Positions 1 to 9,835 of a stretch of DNA of 64,000 bases are shown here, in pieces (within the stretch, counting starts at the first letter, position 1; every line of letters starts with the position of its first letter). Below the pieces are notes generated by a model, which was given only the letters and a program-made list of their open reading frames with translations, made no database searches and was not told where the DNA came from. The DNA comes from Methylobacter sp. S3L5C. Its GTDB lineage: Bacteria > Pseudomonadota > Gammaproteobacteria > Methylococcales > Methylomonadaceae. Where the stretch lies: positions 2,914,001-2,978,000 of the forward strand of contig NZ_CP076024.1 in the NCBI RefSeq assembly GCF_022788635.1, written 5' to 3'. Position numbers and translations under genes: made by a program.

Positions 1-599
1 GCCAGGCCGCTAATTGCGTTAAGAGGGGTGCATAGTTCATGGCTCATGTTGGCTAAAAACGCCCCTTTGGTATAGCAAGCTTGCTCAGCTTGTTTTTTAG
101 CGCCAATAGCGCTTTCCAAGTTGAATTTTGCCAAGCGTAATTCTTGTAAGGTCATTTCCAGTGCTTGGTTGTGGCGCTTTGATTCTTTGTACAGCAGGCG
201 CACTTCCAACATATTGTATATACGCGTCAGCACTTCAGTTTGATCAAACGGTTTGGCGATAAAATCCTTTGCTCCGAGTTGCAGTGCGTCTATTTTATGA
301 CTTGGTTGAGCCGTGATCACTAAAACGGGAAGATATTCATTCTGTTCTATGTTTTTTAGTGCCTTCATTACTTCGAAGCCATCCATTTCAGGCATCTGTA
401 GATCAAGCAAAATCAGGTCGTAACGGTTGTTTCGATAGAGTTCGCAAACTTCGCGGCCATCTAATGTTGACGTGATTGAGGTATAGTTGGCCCTGCGCAG
501 TATAAGCTCAAGAAGAAGCACGTTGGACTTCTTATCATCAACGATCAGTATATTGGCGTTAAAAATATCGAGTTCATGGCCACGCGGTTTTATTTGCAA
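1..599 (-). CDS. Response regulator-histidine kinase, 3' part beyond the window
   Basis: The visible part is an N-terminal REC domain (about residues 10-125), a helical linker and the start of a HisKA domain. The REC domain shows the paired acidic residues (LIVDD), the phospho-acceptor aspartate in LILLDLQMP and the conserved lysine in FIAKPF. The phospho-acceptor histidine is in ANMSHELCTPLN near the window edge. The usual arginine of HELRTP is a cysteine here. The best start is a TTG at 599, because AAGGAG lies 8 nt upstream and no ATG sits in frame near the REC start. It overlaps the end of the upstream kinase gene by 10 nt, so the two are probably translationally coupled. The ATPase domain must lie to the left of this window. 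Confidence 0.8.
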   Translation of the reverse strand, partial: MQIKPRGHELDIFNANILIVDDKKSNVLLLELILRRANYTSITSTLDGREVCELYRNNRYDLILLDLQMPEMDGFEVMKALKNIEQNEYLPVLVITAQPSHKIDALQLGAKDFIAKPFDQTEVLTRIYNMLEVRLLYKESKRHNQALEMTLQELRLAKFNLESAIGAKKQAEQACYTKGAFLANMSHELCTPLNAISGL

Positions 600-3500
600 A
601 GGTTGGTCTCCTTAGTTGCAAATTCCAGTGCCTCGTCCAGTGTACTGAAAAATTCGTTCACTTTAACAGGTTTGGTCAGATAACGAAAAAAACCGGCCTC
701 CATGCCGATTTCAATGTCACGAGGTATCGCATTGGCACTGATAGCCACCACCGGAATGTGCGCAGTTGTTGGATCTTCGCGCAATATCTTTAGCGCTTCG
801 ATACCGCTTATACCAGGCAAATTGATGTCCATCAAGATTACCTTGGGCTGAAATTCCCTGGCAATTTGAATACCCATCAGGCCATCTCCTGCGCTCAACA
901 GTTTCATATCGGGGCGACGGGCAATTAATTGCTCGACAAGTTTCAAGTTTGCCGAGTTATCTTCTACATAGAGCAGTGTACGTAATACATTGTCGTTTTG
1001 AACTTGCATTTGAACAATTGTCGGAATAGATTCAATGATAGTGCTACTTAAATTTTGTGGTGAGGTTGCCGCAATGAGTTCGATCCAGAACACGCTGCCT
1101 ACTCCGATGGTGCTTTCTACGCCGATGACACCTCCCATCAGTTCGACCAGTCGTTTTGTTACAACCAAGCCGATGCCGGTACCTTCTGTGATATCGCTTT
1201 CCTGTCCGAGACGATTAAATGGCTGGAATAGTTGTTCCATTTTTTCTGCAGATAATCCCGCACCGGTATCAGTGACACTAATACGGATGCGCCCCCGTGA
1301 GTTTCGCGTAACAACAACGGCCACCGCGCCGTTTTTCTGGTTGTATTTGATCGAATTGGACAGCAGATTGATCATAACCTGCTTGACTCTGGTTCGATCG
1401 GCTTGCACAAAACAAGAAATATCGAATTGTGGGAAAGTCATATGAATTCCACGCTTTTGTGCCTGTGGTTCGATCATGGTTTGGCATTCAAGCATAACTT
1501 CGGCCAGTGACACTGATTCCAGTAACAGAGACACTTTGCCTGACTCGATTACTGCCAGATCCAGAATTTCGTTAATCAGATCCAACAGATACCAGCCTCC
1601 ATTGAGAATTTGTTCAATACTCTCCATTTGCGAGGATGTAGGTGGAGGCGAATCTGATTCCATTAATTGGGCGAACCCCAGGATAGCATTAAGCGGACTA
1701 CGTAATTCGTGACTCATGCTGGACAGAAAATCTGATTTTGCCTGATTGGCTTTTTCTGCTGCGGACTTGGCATTGGTTAGTGTAATTTCAACTTGCCGAC
1801 GTTCAGTGAGGTCACGAGTTAATTTGGCAACACCGCGTAAATTGCCGAGATGGTCTCGAATTGCTGTGTAAACTACGTTAGCCCAAAAACTCGATTTGTC
1901 TTTGCGAACGCGCCAGCCTTCATCCTCAAAGCGACCGTTAGCTATCACTGCGTCGAGGTCACGTTGAGGTTTGCAATTAATGATATCTTCTTCAAGATAA
2001 AACTGTGAGAAGTGTTGTCCGACAATATCTTCCGTAGTATAGCCTTTGATCCGCTCAGCACCGGCATTCCAACTCATAACGCATCCCTCAGTGTCAAGCA
2101 TTACAATGGCGTAATCGGTCACACTCTCCACCATTAAACGGAAGCTTTCCTCAGTCCAGCGCAGCTTTTCCTCTGCATGTTTGCGTGCGGTATTGTCGGT
2201 ACCAATCAATAAATAGCCTATGATGGTATCATGGGCATCGCGTAGCGCCGTGACCGATACCACAGCCGGAAATCGGCTCCCATCCTTGCGGATATAGGTT
2301 AGCTCGTAGATATCCTCAATACCTCGAGAAGCCTTAAACACCAAGGCTTCAAAGCCTGGGGTAATTGGGGTTCCTAGTTCAAGGCTTAAGGATTCGGCGC
2401 GAGCTATCACTTCTTGGGGATCGGAAATATCGGCTGGGGTAATTTTATTCATCACTTCGGCAGCGGTGTAACCCAGCATCTGCTCGGCCCCGACGTTAAA
2501 AATCTGAATAACGCCATTTCCATCGGTTGCGATACTCGAGAAATTGGCGCTATTGAAGATCGCGCTTTGTAGGGCTCCGGCCTTAAGTAGTTCTTCTTCG
2601 GCTTGCTTGCGGGCAGTATTGTCGGTACCAATCAACAAATAGCCAATGATGGCATCGTGCGCATCGCGTAGTGCCGTGACTGATACTACTGCTGGAAACC
2701 GACTCCCATCTTTGCGGATATAAGTCAACTCATAGATGTCTTCGATGCCGCGCGACGCTTTAAATACTAGAGCTTCAAAGCCTGGCATAATTGAGGTTCC
2801 GAGTTCAAGGCTTAAGGATCCAGCGCGCGCTATTACTTCCTGCGGATCGGAAATATCGGCCGGCGTGATTTTGTTCATGACTTCGGCGGCCGTGTAACCC
2901 AACATCTGCTCGGCTCCGACATTAAAAATCTGAATAACGCCATTCGCGTCGGTGGCGATACTTGAGAAGTTGGCACTATTGAAAATCGCGCTTTGCAGAG
3001 CTCCGGCCTTGCGCAGCTCTTCTTCAGCGTGCTTACGAGCAGTGATGTCGCGTGCTGCGGCGAACACGCCCAGGACATTACCATTGCCATCCCGATACAA
3101 ACTGGCATTATAAAGTACGTAAGTGATTTTTCCAGAGACGTGCCGAATCGCTAAAGGATAATCAGTCACAAAGCCTTGTAAAAATGCTTGTTCATAACCT
3201 TCTCGGGCTTTCTCTGGATCGCTAAAATATTCAGCGAAGTCGCTGTTGATAAGATCATTTCGGGATATCCCCGTCACTTGTTCCGTAGCAGCATTAACAT
3301 CGGTTATTTTGCCCTGCGCGCTAATCGTAACTAACGGATCCTGACTTGCTTCAATCAAGCTGCGAGCGTATTGAGAGGCGGCATGAATAGATTCTTCTGC
3401 ATGTTTACGGGCAGTATTGTCGGTACCAATCAATAAATAGCCGATGATGGCATCGTGCGCATCGCGAAGCGCTGTGACGGAAACCACTGCCGGAAATCGA

Positions 3501-3901
3501 CTGCCATCCTTGCGGATATAGGTTAGCTCGTAGATGTCCTCAATGCCTCTCGATGCCTTAAACACCAAGGCCTCAAAGCCTGGGGTAATAGGAGTTCCGA
3601 GTTCAAGGCTTAAAGATTCGGCGCGAGCGATTACTTCCTGCGGATCGGAAATATCGGCCGGGGTGATTTTGTTCATTACTTCGGTGGCCGTGTAACCCAA
3701 CATCTGCTCGGCTCCGACGTTAAAAATCTGAATAACGCCATTCGCGTCAGTGGCGATACTTGAGAAGTTGGCACTGTTGAATATCGCGCTTTGCAATGCA
3801 CCTGCTTTTAGTAGTGCCTCTTGGTGGTTACGTTCGATAATGCCATTTATTGGGGTGGCATGGTCATCGTACGGGAGTATATCAGGTGCTCTTTCGGTCA
3901 T
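590..3901 (-). CDS. Multi-PAS hybrid sensor histidine kinase with triplicated PAS module
   Basis: Cytoplasmic hybrid kinase of 1103 aa with no membrane segment. Domain order is PAS-a (about 32-170), a different PAS (171-297), PAS-b (298-436), PAS-c (440-578), a fifth PAS (586-706), HisKA (H731 in SSMSHELRSP), HATPase with DTGAGLS and GTGIGL boxes (about 830-945), and REC (about 973-1093; D1025, K1077). PAS-a, -b and -c are 139-residue units identical at all but a few positions. Each carries the IFNVGAEQMLGYT core and ends in GTDNTARK, so they arose by recent internal duplication. The distant PAS between copies 1 and 2 means the duplication was not a simple head-to-tail run. The gene is followed with a 10-nt overlap by another REC-kinase. 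The signal sensed cannot be read from sequence. Confidence 0.93.
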   Translation of the reverse strand: MTERAPDILPYDDHATPINGIIERNHQEALLKAGALQSAIFNSANFSSIATDANGVIQIFNVGAEQMLGYTATEVMNKITPADISDPQEVIARAESLSLELGTPITPGFEALVFKASRGIEDIYELTYIRKDGSRFPAVVSVTALRDAHDAIIGYLLIGTDNTARKHAEESIHAASQYARSLIEASQDPLVTISAQGKITDVNAATEQVTGISRNDLINSDFAEYFSDPEKAREGYEQAFLQGFVTDYPLAIRHVSGKITYVLYNASLYRDGNGNVLGVFAAARDITARKHAEEELRKAGALQSAIFNSANFSSIATDANGVIQIFNVGAEQMLGYTAAEVMNKITPADISDPQEVIARAGSLSLELGTSIMPGFEALVFKASRGIEDIYELTYIRKDGSRFPAVVSVTALRDAHDAIIGYLLIGTDNTARKQAEEELLKAGALQSAIFNSANFSSIATDGNGVIQIFNVGAEQMLGYTAAEVMNKITPADISDPQEVIARAESLSLELGTPITPGFEALVFKASRGIEDIYELTYIRKDGSRFPAVVSVTALRDAHDTIIGYLLIGTDNTARKHAEEKLRWTEESFRLMVESVTDYAIVMLDTEGCVMSWNAGAERIKGYTTEDIVGQHFSQFYLEEDIINCKPQRDLDAVIANGRFEDEGWRVRKDKSSFWANVVYTAIRDHLGNLRGVAKLTRDLTERRQVEITLTNAKSAAEKANQAKSDFLSSMSHELRSPLNAILGFAQLMESDSPPPTSSQMESIEQILNGGWYLLDLINEILDLAVIESGKVSLLLESVSLAEVMLECQTMIEPQAQKRGIHMTFPQFDISCFVQADRTRVKQVMINLLSNSIKYNQKNGAVAVVVTRNSRGRIRISVTDTGAGLSAEKMEQLFQPFNRLGQESDITEGTGIGLVVTKRLVELMGGVIGVESTIGVGSVFWIELIAATSPQNLSSTIIESIPTIVQMQVQNDNVLRTLLYVEDNSANLKLVEQLIARRPDMKLLSAGDGLMGIQIAREFQPKVILMDINLPGISGIEALKILREDPTTAHIPVVAISANAIPRDIEIGMEAGFFRYLTKPVKVNEFFSTLDEALEFATKETNLCK

Positions 3902-4073
3902 GGGCTTACTTACATGTTTTAATAGGGTAATATGAAAGTTAAGGGCGAATTTTCTATCAAGATCATGGCTGGCTACAATATTAGTGCAAAAAGTAGTCTG
4001 GACACAGTATTGCTATAAATGGATTTATAACCTCAGTTGTCCGGATATATACATCTTAAAAAGGTTAGATTGT

Positions 4074-6548
4074 TTAGTTAAATTTTACTGTTGCTTCATC
4101 ATTAATGTTTGGTTGTTGCCACGTGTCTTTCTGAATCCATGTATAAAATTCATTTGACGGCATCGGCTTGGCTATTAGATAGCCCTGTGCAATATCGCAG
4201 CCCATCTCAGCAAGAGCAGTGTATTGCTGGGTAGTTTCGATCCCTTCAGCGACAATTTCACGAGAAAATGTTTTTGCTAAAGCAATAATGCCGGTAACCA
4301 TTGCATAAGAGGCATTATCGATTAACATATCCCGCACAAAAGATTGATCAATTTTGATGGTACCAGCGGGTAATTTACATAAGTACGTCAATGAGGAATA
4401 ACCTGTACCAAAATCATCCAATGCAAAGTTTACGCCTAATTCTTTTCCCGCTTCTATTGTTTTAATCGCAGAATCAAGATGATGCAATGCTGCTGTTTCT
4501 AAAATTTCTACCTGTATTGCGCCCCGGGAAAGCTCAGGATATTGGCTAAGTTGTTGCTGGAAATTAATTATGAAATTGGGGGATTGCAAGTGACTGGCAC
4601 AAATATTGATTGACACTTCAATTTTCAGACCTTTTTGATACCATTGACGCTGTTGCATCAGAGCCGTTGTAATAACCCATTCACCCAAGGTGACTTCCAG
4701 ATCAGTTTGATGAATCTGGGGCAGAAAATGATTGGGTGAAAGCACCCCCCGTTCAGGATGCCGCCAGCGGATTAAAGCTTCGGCGCCTATGACGGTATTA
4801 TTATGAAAATTGATTTTTGGTTGATAAAATAACTCGAACTCACCGTTTTCGATAGCCTGACGAATGCCTTGCAATTCATCGTTCAAATTACATATACGTT
4901 GATTTTCAGCGACATCAAAGAAATGATAACAGTTTTTACCTGATATTTTTGCTGTACACATGGCTTGATGGGCGTGTCGTAACAGCATATCTTGATCATC
5001 ATTATCATGTGGATAAAGCGTCACACCAACGCTGGCGGTAATCCGGTAAATAGCATTGATATCTTTTGAAATTGATTTAAGTGCTTGTTCCAGCAGCACT
5101 GTGCATTCCCGAACATTGTGTATACCTTGGAACAAGATTACAAACTCATCACCACCGACTCGTGCAATCGTATCCATTTCTCCCAGTACCAGGCTTATAC
5201 GTTGTGCGCATTCAATTAATATCGCATCCCCTGTTGTCGACCCCAAGTTATCATTGATCAATTTAAAGCCATCAAGATCCAAATAACAGATTGCCAGTGA
5301 ACCATGCCCGTTATCGCTTTCTGCAATAGCCTGTTTGAGCTGTCCGTCTAATGACAGGCGATTAGGCAGGCCGGTTAAGCTATCGTAATGAGTAACTTTT
5401 TTTAGATCTTTTTGGTGCTTTTTAAGCATCGTCATACCACTAAACACGCCCAAATAATGTTCAGGGTTATCTTGTTCATCATTTATCAAGGTCACCGAAA
5501 GCCATTCCGGTAATATATCGCCATTTTTTTTATAATTAATGATTTCACCTTGCCATTGACCGTTACCAATAAGACTCTGCCACATACTGTTGTCAGATTC
5601 TTCATCCGGGTTTCCAAAATCCTGCAAGCTCATCTTGTTATCCAAAATATCCACTTTTGAATAACCGGTAACTTTTTTAAAGCTTGGGTTAACATCCACT
5701 ATCATGCCTTGTAAGTCTGCGATCACAATGCCTTCGAGAGAATTTTCAAAGACTTTTGACAGTAATCGTAGCCGGGTTTGTGTCTGCTTACTTTCGGTGA
5801 TGTCTACACCCAGACTTAACACGGCAATAATTTTGCCATTGACATCATAGAATGGTGATAATCTTAATTCCAACAAGCGTCGTGTACCCTTGATGCCGAC
5901 AATATGTACTTGTAACTCTTGATTTTTACCTGTTAGTGCTACTTGATTAGCAAGGCTATAGTTGTTGCGATCAAGTTCATCGATAAATTCCAGGGGATTT
6001 TGTTGATTGGCCTGATACAGGCTTTGACATTCTTGCAAAGCCAAGCTGATATTATTGAGTAACAGCCATTGGTGATCTGGCGACAATACCGAAATAGCCA
6101 AGGATGCATTCTCAATTATGCTGGATAGAAAGCCGAGATTTTGGGTGATGCGTTTTCTGGATTGCCCAAGCTCAATATGAGCTTTTACCCGTAATTGCGT
6201 GATTAATCGATTTATAGGCTTTGTTATATAATCGACCGCACCCAAATCAAAGCCTTCATTTTCTGATTGAGGGCCGGCTGCTGTAACAAAAATCACCGGT
6301 ATATCCTTGGTTGCCGGATTGGCTTTTAGTTGCTTGCATACATCAAAACCATTCAGTGTAGGCATCATAATGTCGAGTAATATCAAGTCAGGTTGCGGAT
6401 CTCGCATGGCGATATCAAGAGCTGTTTTACCATTAGTAGAAACTTTTATCTGGTAGTCGCGATTTAATAAACCTGCAAGCACATCAATATTAGTCGGTTC
6501 GTCATCGACAACGAGCACTATGGGTTTGCCTGGAACTGAAAAAATCAT
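4074..6548 (-). CDS. REC-PAS-PAS-GGDEF-EAL response regulator (c-di-GMP turnover)
   Basis: An 824-aa soluble protein with an N-terminal REC domain (about 9-125; D59 in LILLDIMMP, K110), two PAS domains (about 140-255 and 262-380), GGDEF (about 385-545) and EAL (about 555-805). The cyclase motif GGDEF (465-469) is intact. The phosphodiesterase domain keeps EAL (590-592) and DDFGTGYSS (711-719), so both activities are possible. The product-inhibition I-site, normally RxxD just before GGDEF, reads GEMD and looks non-functional. The start codon overlaps the stop of the upstream membrane hybrid kinase (ATGA, 6545-6548), making that kinase the likely phosphodonor. The pair would couple an extracytoplasmic signal to c-di-GMP level. 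Confidence 0.93.
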   Translation of the reverse strand: MIFSVPGKPIVLVVDDEPTNIDVLAGLLNRDYQIKVSTNGKTALDIAMRDPQPDLILLDIMMPTLNGFDVCKQLKANPATKDIPVIFVTAAGPQSENEGFDLGAVDYITKPINRLITQLRVKAHIELGQSRKRITQNLGFLSSIIENASLAISVLSPDHQWLLLNNISLALQECQSLYQANQQNPLEFIDELDRNNYSLANQVALTGKNQELQVHIVGIKGTRRLLELRLSPFYDVNGKIIAVLSLGVDITESKQTQTRLRLLSKVFENSLEGIVIADLQGMIVDVNPSFKKVTGYSKVDILDNKMSLQDFGNPDEESDNSMWQSLIGNGQWQGEIINYKKNGDILPEWLSVTLINDEQDNPEHYLGVFSGMTMLKKHQKDLKKVTHYDSLTGLPNRLSLDGQLKQAIAESDNGHGSLAICYLDLDGFKLINDNLGSTTGDAILIECAQRISLVLGEMDTIARVGGDEFVILFQGIHNVRECTVLLEQALKSISKDINAIYRITASVGVTLYPHDNDDQDMLLRHAHQAMCTAKISGKNCYHFFDVAENQRICNLNDELQGIRQAIENGEFELFYQPKINFHNNTVIGAEALIRWRHPERGVLSPNHFLPQIHQTDLEVTLGEWVITTALMQQRQWYQKGLKIEVSINICASHLQSPNFIINFQQQLSQYPELSRGAIQVEILETAALHHLDSAIKTIEAGKELGVNFALDDFGTGYSSLTYLCKLPAGTIKIDQSFVRDMLIDNASYAMVTGIIALAKTFSREIVAEGIETTQQYTALAEMGCDIAQGYLIAKPMPSNEFYTWIQKDTWQQPNINDEATVKFN

Positions 6549-9403
6549 GTTGCTTCTCCTTGCACGGAACTAATAATATTTGTCAAAATATGCCTGGCTT
6601 CTGGATAATCGAAATACATTAGGCTGTTCAATAACTTTTGATGTAGCCGGTTTTGATTTTTGCCTAGCGCGGAGTCTATTTTTTCTAGTAATTCACTATT
6701 GATATAAGCATTTTCAATCAATAGTGTATCGAGTTCTTGTAATAATTTACTGATATCTTCAGACACAGTAATGCTGACTTGTTGCCTATCAGTTTGAATA
6801 CTAGTCGGGGATTGCTCGGCTATCTGTGTTGGTAATTCAGTACAGCTAAAGTCTTCTTGTTTAATTGCCTGAATCGCATTGAGTAGCCGTGAGGGAAATA
6901 CAGGTTTGTTGATCAGGACTTTGGGCTTGACGGTTAAATTCGCCAGATGTAAAGAGTCTGGATAATTGCTGTTAACTAATAGAATGATTTCCGGCACGAA
7001 TTGTAGTTCAGAACTTTCTATTGCCTGAATGATAGATATGCCGTTTACTTGCCACATTTGGCCATCCAATAACAGTAAATCGAAAGGCCGGGAGTATTCC
7101 CAAGCTTGCTGCATTTCAATTATCGCCTGTGAACTTGATAAGGCCCGAGTAACCTTACATTGCCATTCTTCCAGGTAATACTGTAGTACCATACAAGATG
7201 TAGTGTTATCATCAATTAACAATACCTGTAATCCGGACTGGAATGTTGTATTAAATGCGTTATGTGTACTGGTGGGTTGGGTACGTAGCCCGAGGGTAAA
7301 TTCAAAGGTACTGCCTTCTCCTAACTGACTGGATACATTGATAGTGCCAGCCATCAGGCTAACCAACTGTTTACACACTGCCAGTCCTAATCCCACTCCT
7401 TCGAATTTACGGGAAATTGACATATCCGCCTGAGTAAAAGTCTGGAACATTGAATCAATGGCGTCTGTGGAAATGCCGATACCGGTATCTCGCACTGAAA
7501 ACCGCACTCGCCGCTGATTCTGCTGTACTACAACATCGACTGTTATCTGAATTTCGCCATGCTCGGTAAATTTGATTGCATTACCGATCAGTTTGATCAA
7601 AATTTGTCGAATGCGCCGCACATCGCCAAAAACTATAGGGGGAGCCGCATGATCAATTTTTATAAACAGCTCCATCTGTTTGTTTTCAATCGAGTGTATA
7701 AAAATATCAGCAAGACCTTGCAACAGCTCTTCGATTGAAAACGCCTTATCTTCAAGTTCAATTTTGCCAGCGTCGTTATTGGAAAAATCAAGAATATCAT
7801 CGACCATAAGCAATAAAGATTGTGAAGATTTTTGAATTTGAGTCAGGTAACGTTTTTGTTTATTATCAACAATCCCGTCTTGGGCCAACTCGGTCAATCC
7901 GGTAATTGCATTCAGGGGTGTACGTAGCTCATGGCTCATGTTGGCTAAAAAAGCGCTTTTTGCATAGTTAGCCAGTTCAGCCTCCTCTTTTGCACCAACC
8001 AACTGTTGTTCGGCATTTTGTAATTGATCTGCCGTCAATAACATTTGCTCAACCGTCGATTTAAACTCATTAACCTTGTAGTCTGGCGTATCCGGCTTAA
8101 AATTACCCTCGCCAATTTGAATGGCCATCTTTTTTATGCCTTGTAGCGGATCTGATATTTCATGGCTTAAGCGCTTGGCACGCTGATACAAAAAAACAAA
8201 AAATAATAGATAGAAAAAAAACAGGCTACCAATTAAATACCAACCAATCGTAGTCAACCGTTTTGATAATTCTGTTGCAGGTTTGAAAACTTCCTTTTGC
8301 GGAGCAAACGTCACTAAACGCCAACCGGTGCTGGGTAATGTTTTACTGGCGACCAGATAAGGTTCACTAAAGTTAACAACAGCGACGCTTGATTGGTTAT
8401 TTGTCAAAGCTTTTACCAATTGTTGCATATCAGTACGATGATAGATATTAAAATCATCGGGCTTAAATGTTTGTTGCCGGATGGCTTGGTCATAATGATG
8501 AACTGTTAGCTCATGTAGATTAAAGAGTTTTTCAGCCCGTTCTGGAACCGCCAATAACATCCCGTCCTTGCTAATCAGTACTGCAAATCCCTGCCATGGA
8601 ATAGACAAAGCCAGTACCTGTTTGATAATCGTGTCGAGCGTAATATCCAGACCGACAACCCCTTCAAGAAAATTGCCGTTATAAACCGGTGAAATAACCG
8701 AGACCATCCAGCCTTGCCCTGCTGGATCCAAATAGGCATCTATCCAGCGCGTTTTACGTTCCGGATTATGTTTGGCATCTGCTTCGTAATAAAAACCATA
8801 AGATGGAATATTCATCTTTGGTGGATATTGGCTCAACACATCAAAATACGGCCAAATTCTATTCAGAGAGTCGTAACTATTAAAGTAAGCTTGGACCGTC
8901 AGGATATTGATATCGACAATACGGCGCAACATTGGATCAAGGTGAGCGGTTCGGGCAATTTTTTGCTTTTTTTCCTGATTAATTTTAACAAAACCGCTAA
9001 AAAACACCGCCGCTCCGCCATCGTTAGCTCGGGTATAAAGTGCACCATCATCGGTGGTCGCATAACGACTAGAGGATTCGATTTTTTGATCTGCTGGCTG
9101 ATTAAGTACATCCTGGGTTTCTTGTCTGAGTAATTCGACCAATTGCGTCACCCCTGCTAATTGGTACTCAATCGCCTCGGCCTGATTTTCGACTAATCTC
9201 GATAATTCGTTGTTTGCCACATTCTGCATAGCTGCAATATTTTCAGTTCGTGACCACCCGTGAGAAACCATATAAATGGCGAGTAGCGATAGCTCAATCA
9301 ATAACAGAGGCGTCAGTGCAGCACGAATAAAAGCGCTTAATACCCACTGATGCAAAAATATACTCTGTGCTGACTTTATAGAAGAAAGGCGATTTCCAAA
9401 CAT
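6545..9403 (-). CDS. Membrane-bound hybrid sensor histidine kinase (Cache-type sensor)
   Basis: A 952-aa inner-membrane kinase. A first transmembrane helix (about 24-47) and a second (about 384-406) bracket a periplasmic region of roughly 335 residues. That region resembles a double Cache sensor, with FLEGVVGLDITLD and WRLVTFAPQKEV segments. It is followed by a HAMP-like linker, HisKA (H491 in ANMSHELRTPLN), HATPase (DTGIGIS, GLGLAV) and REC (about 726-850; D780, K833). The REC has LLLLDGQMW in place of the usual LDIxMP, so its receiver surface is unusual although D and K remain. About 100 further residues follow without a recognised domain. The gene overlaps the GGDEF-EAL gene by 4 nt. The ligand is unknown. 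Confidence 0.92.
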   Translation of the reverse strand: MFGNRLSSIKSAQSIFLHQWVLSAFIRAALTPLLLIELSLLAIYMVSHGWSRTENIAAMQNVANNELSRLVENQAEAIEYQLAGVTQLVELLRQETQDVLNQPADQKIESSSRYATTDDGALYTRANDGGAAVFFSGFVKINQEKKQKIARTAHLDPMLRRIVDINILTVQAYFNSYDSLNRIWPYFDVLSQYPPKMNIPSYGFYYEADAKHNPERKTRWIDAYLDPAGQGWMVSVISPVYNGNFLEGVVGLDITLDTIIKQVLALSIPWQGFAVLISKDGMLLAVPERAEKLFNLHELTVHHYDQAIRQQTFKPDDFNIYHRTDMQQLVKALTNNQSSVAVVNFSEPYLVASKTLPSTGWRLVTFAPQKEVFKPATELSKRLTTIGWYLIGSLFFFYLLFFVFLYQRAKRLSHEISDPLQGIKKMAIQIGEGNFKPDTPDYKVNEFKSTVEQMLLTADQLQNAEQQLVGAKEEAELANYAKSAFLANMSHELRTPLNAITGLTELAQDGIVDNKQKRYLTQIQKSSQSLLLMVDDILDFSNNDAGKIELEDKAFSIEELLQGLADIFIHSIENKQMELFIKIDHAAPPIVFGDVRRIRQILIKLIGNAIKFTEHGEIQITVDVVVQQNQRRVRFSVRDTGIGISTDAIDSMFQTFTQADMSISRKFEGVGLGLAVCKQLVSLMAGTINVSSQLGEGSTFEFTLGLRTQPTSTHNAFNTTFQSGLQVLLIDDNTTSCMVLQYYLEEWQCKVTRALSSSQAIIEMQQAWEYSRPFDLLLLDGQMWQVNGISIIQAIESSELQFVPEIILLVNSNYPDSLHLANLTVKPKVLINKPVFPSRLLNAIQAIKQEDFSCTELPTQIAEQSPTSIQTDRQQVSITVSEDISKLLQELDTLLIENAYINSELLEKIDSALGKNQNRLHQKLLNSLMYFDYPEARHILTNIISSVQGEAT

Positions 9404-9835
9404 GGCATAACTAAAATTTTAGCGAAAAAAAACAGGATGATCTTAAAAACTGCAAACTTAAGCCGGTGCAGATAACATCATTTAAATTAATGTTATTTGT
9501 GAAATCATCCAGCTTTAAAATTGGAAGCCATCTATAAAAGATACTAAAAATAGTACGCAGGCTTTAAGCGCTTTGGCTGACGAGTTATGGCTTTGAAACA
9601 TCATTTACTTTTTTCGTGCTAAGTGTGGATGATTCTTTTGGTAGATTCATTATTGAAAAGTACCTTAAGGCTCCGTTGTATTTGCGATATTTTAACTAAT
9701 TTTTTTTATTTGTTCCATTATATTCAATTTAAATTTCTATATTTGCAATTATTATATTGTTAATTTATCATTGTGCCATAATTTTAGTTAATGCAGTATG
9801 TTACTTATATCATGCAGTTTCGTCTTGGTTTTTTC
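9404..9835. other. AT-rich intergenic region between divergent genes
   Basis: This 430-bp stretch separates the minus-strand signalling operon from a plus-strand outer-membrane protein gene. It is strongly AT-rich, especially 9690-9790. It contains no convincing reading frame, and must hold promoters for both directions, though I cannot assign them confidently. Confidence 0.5.

Noticed and set aside
8714-9133. Plus-strand 139-codon frame inside the membrane kinase
   Set aside because: Antisense shadow of a sensor domain; low-complexity translation with no family match.
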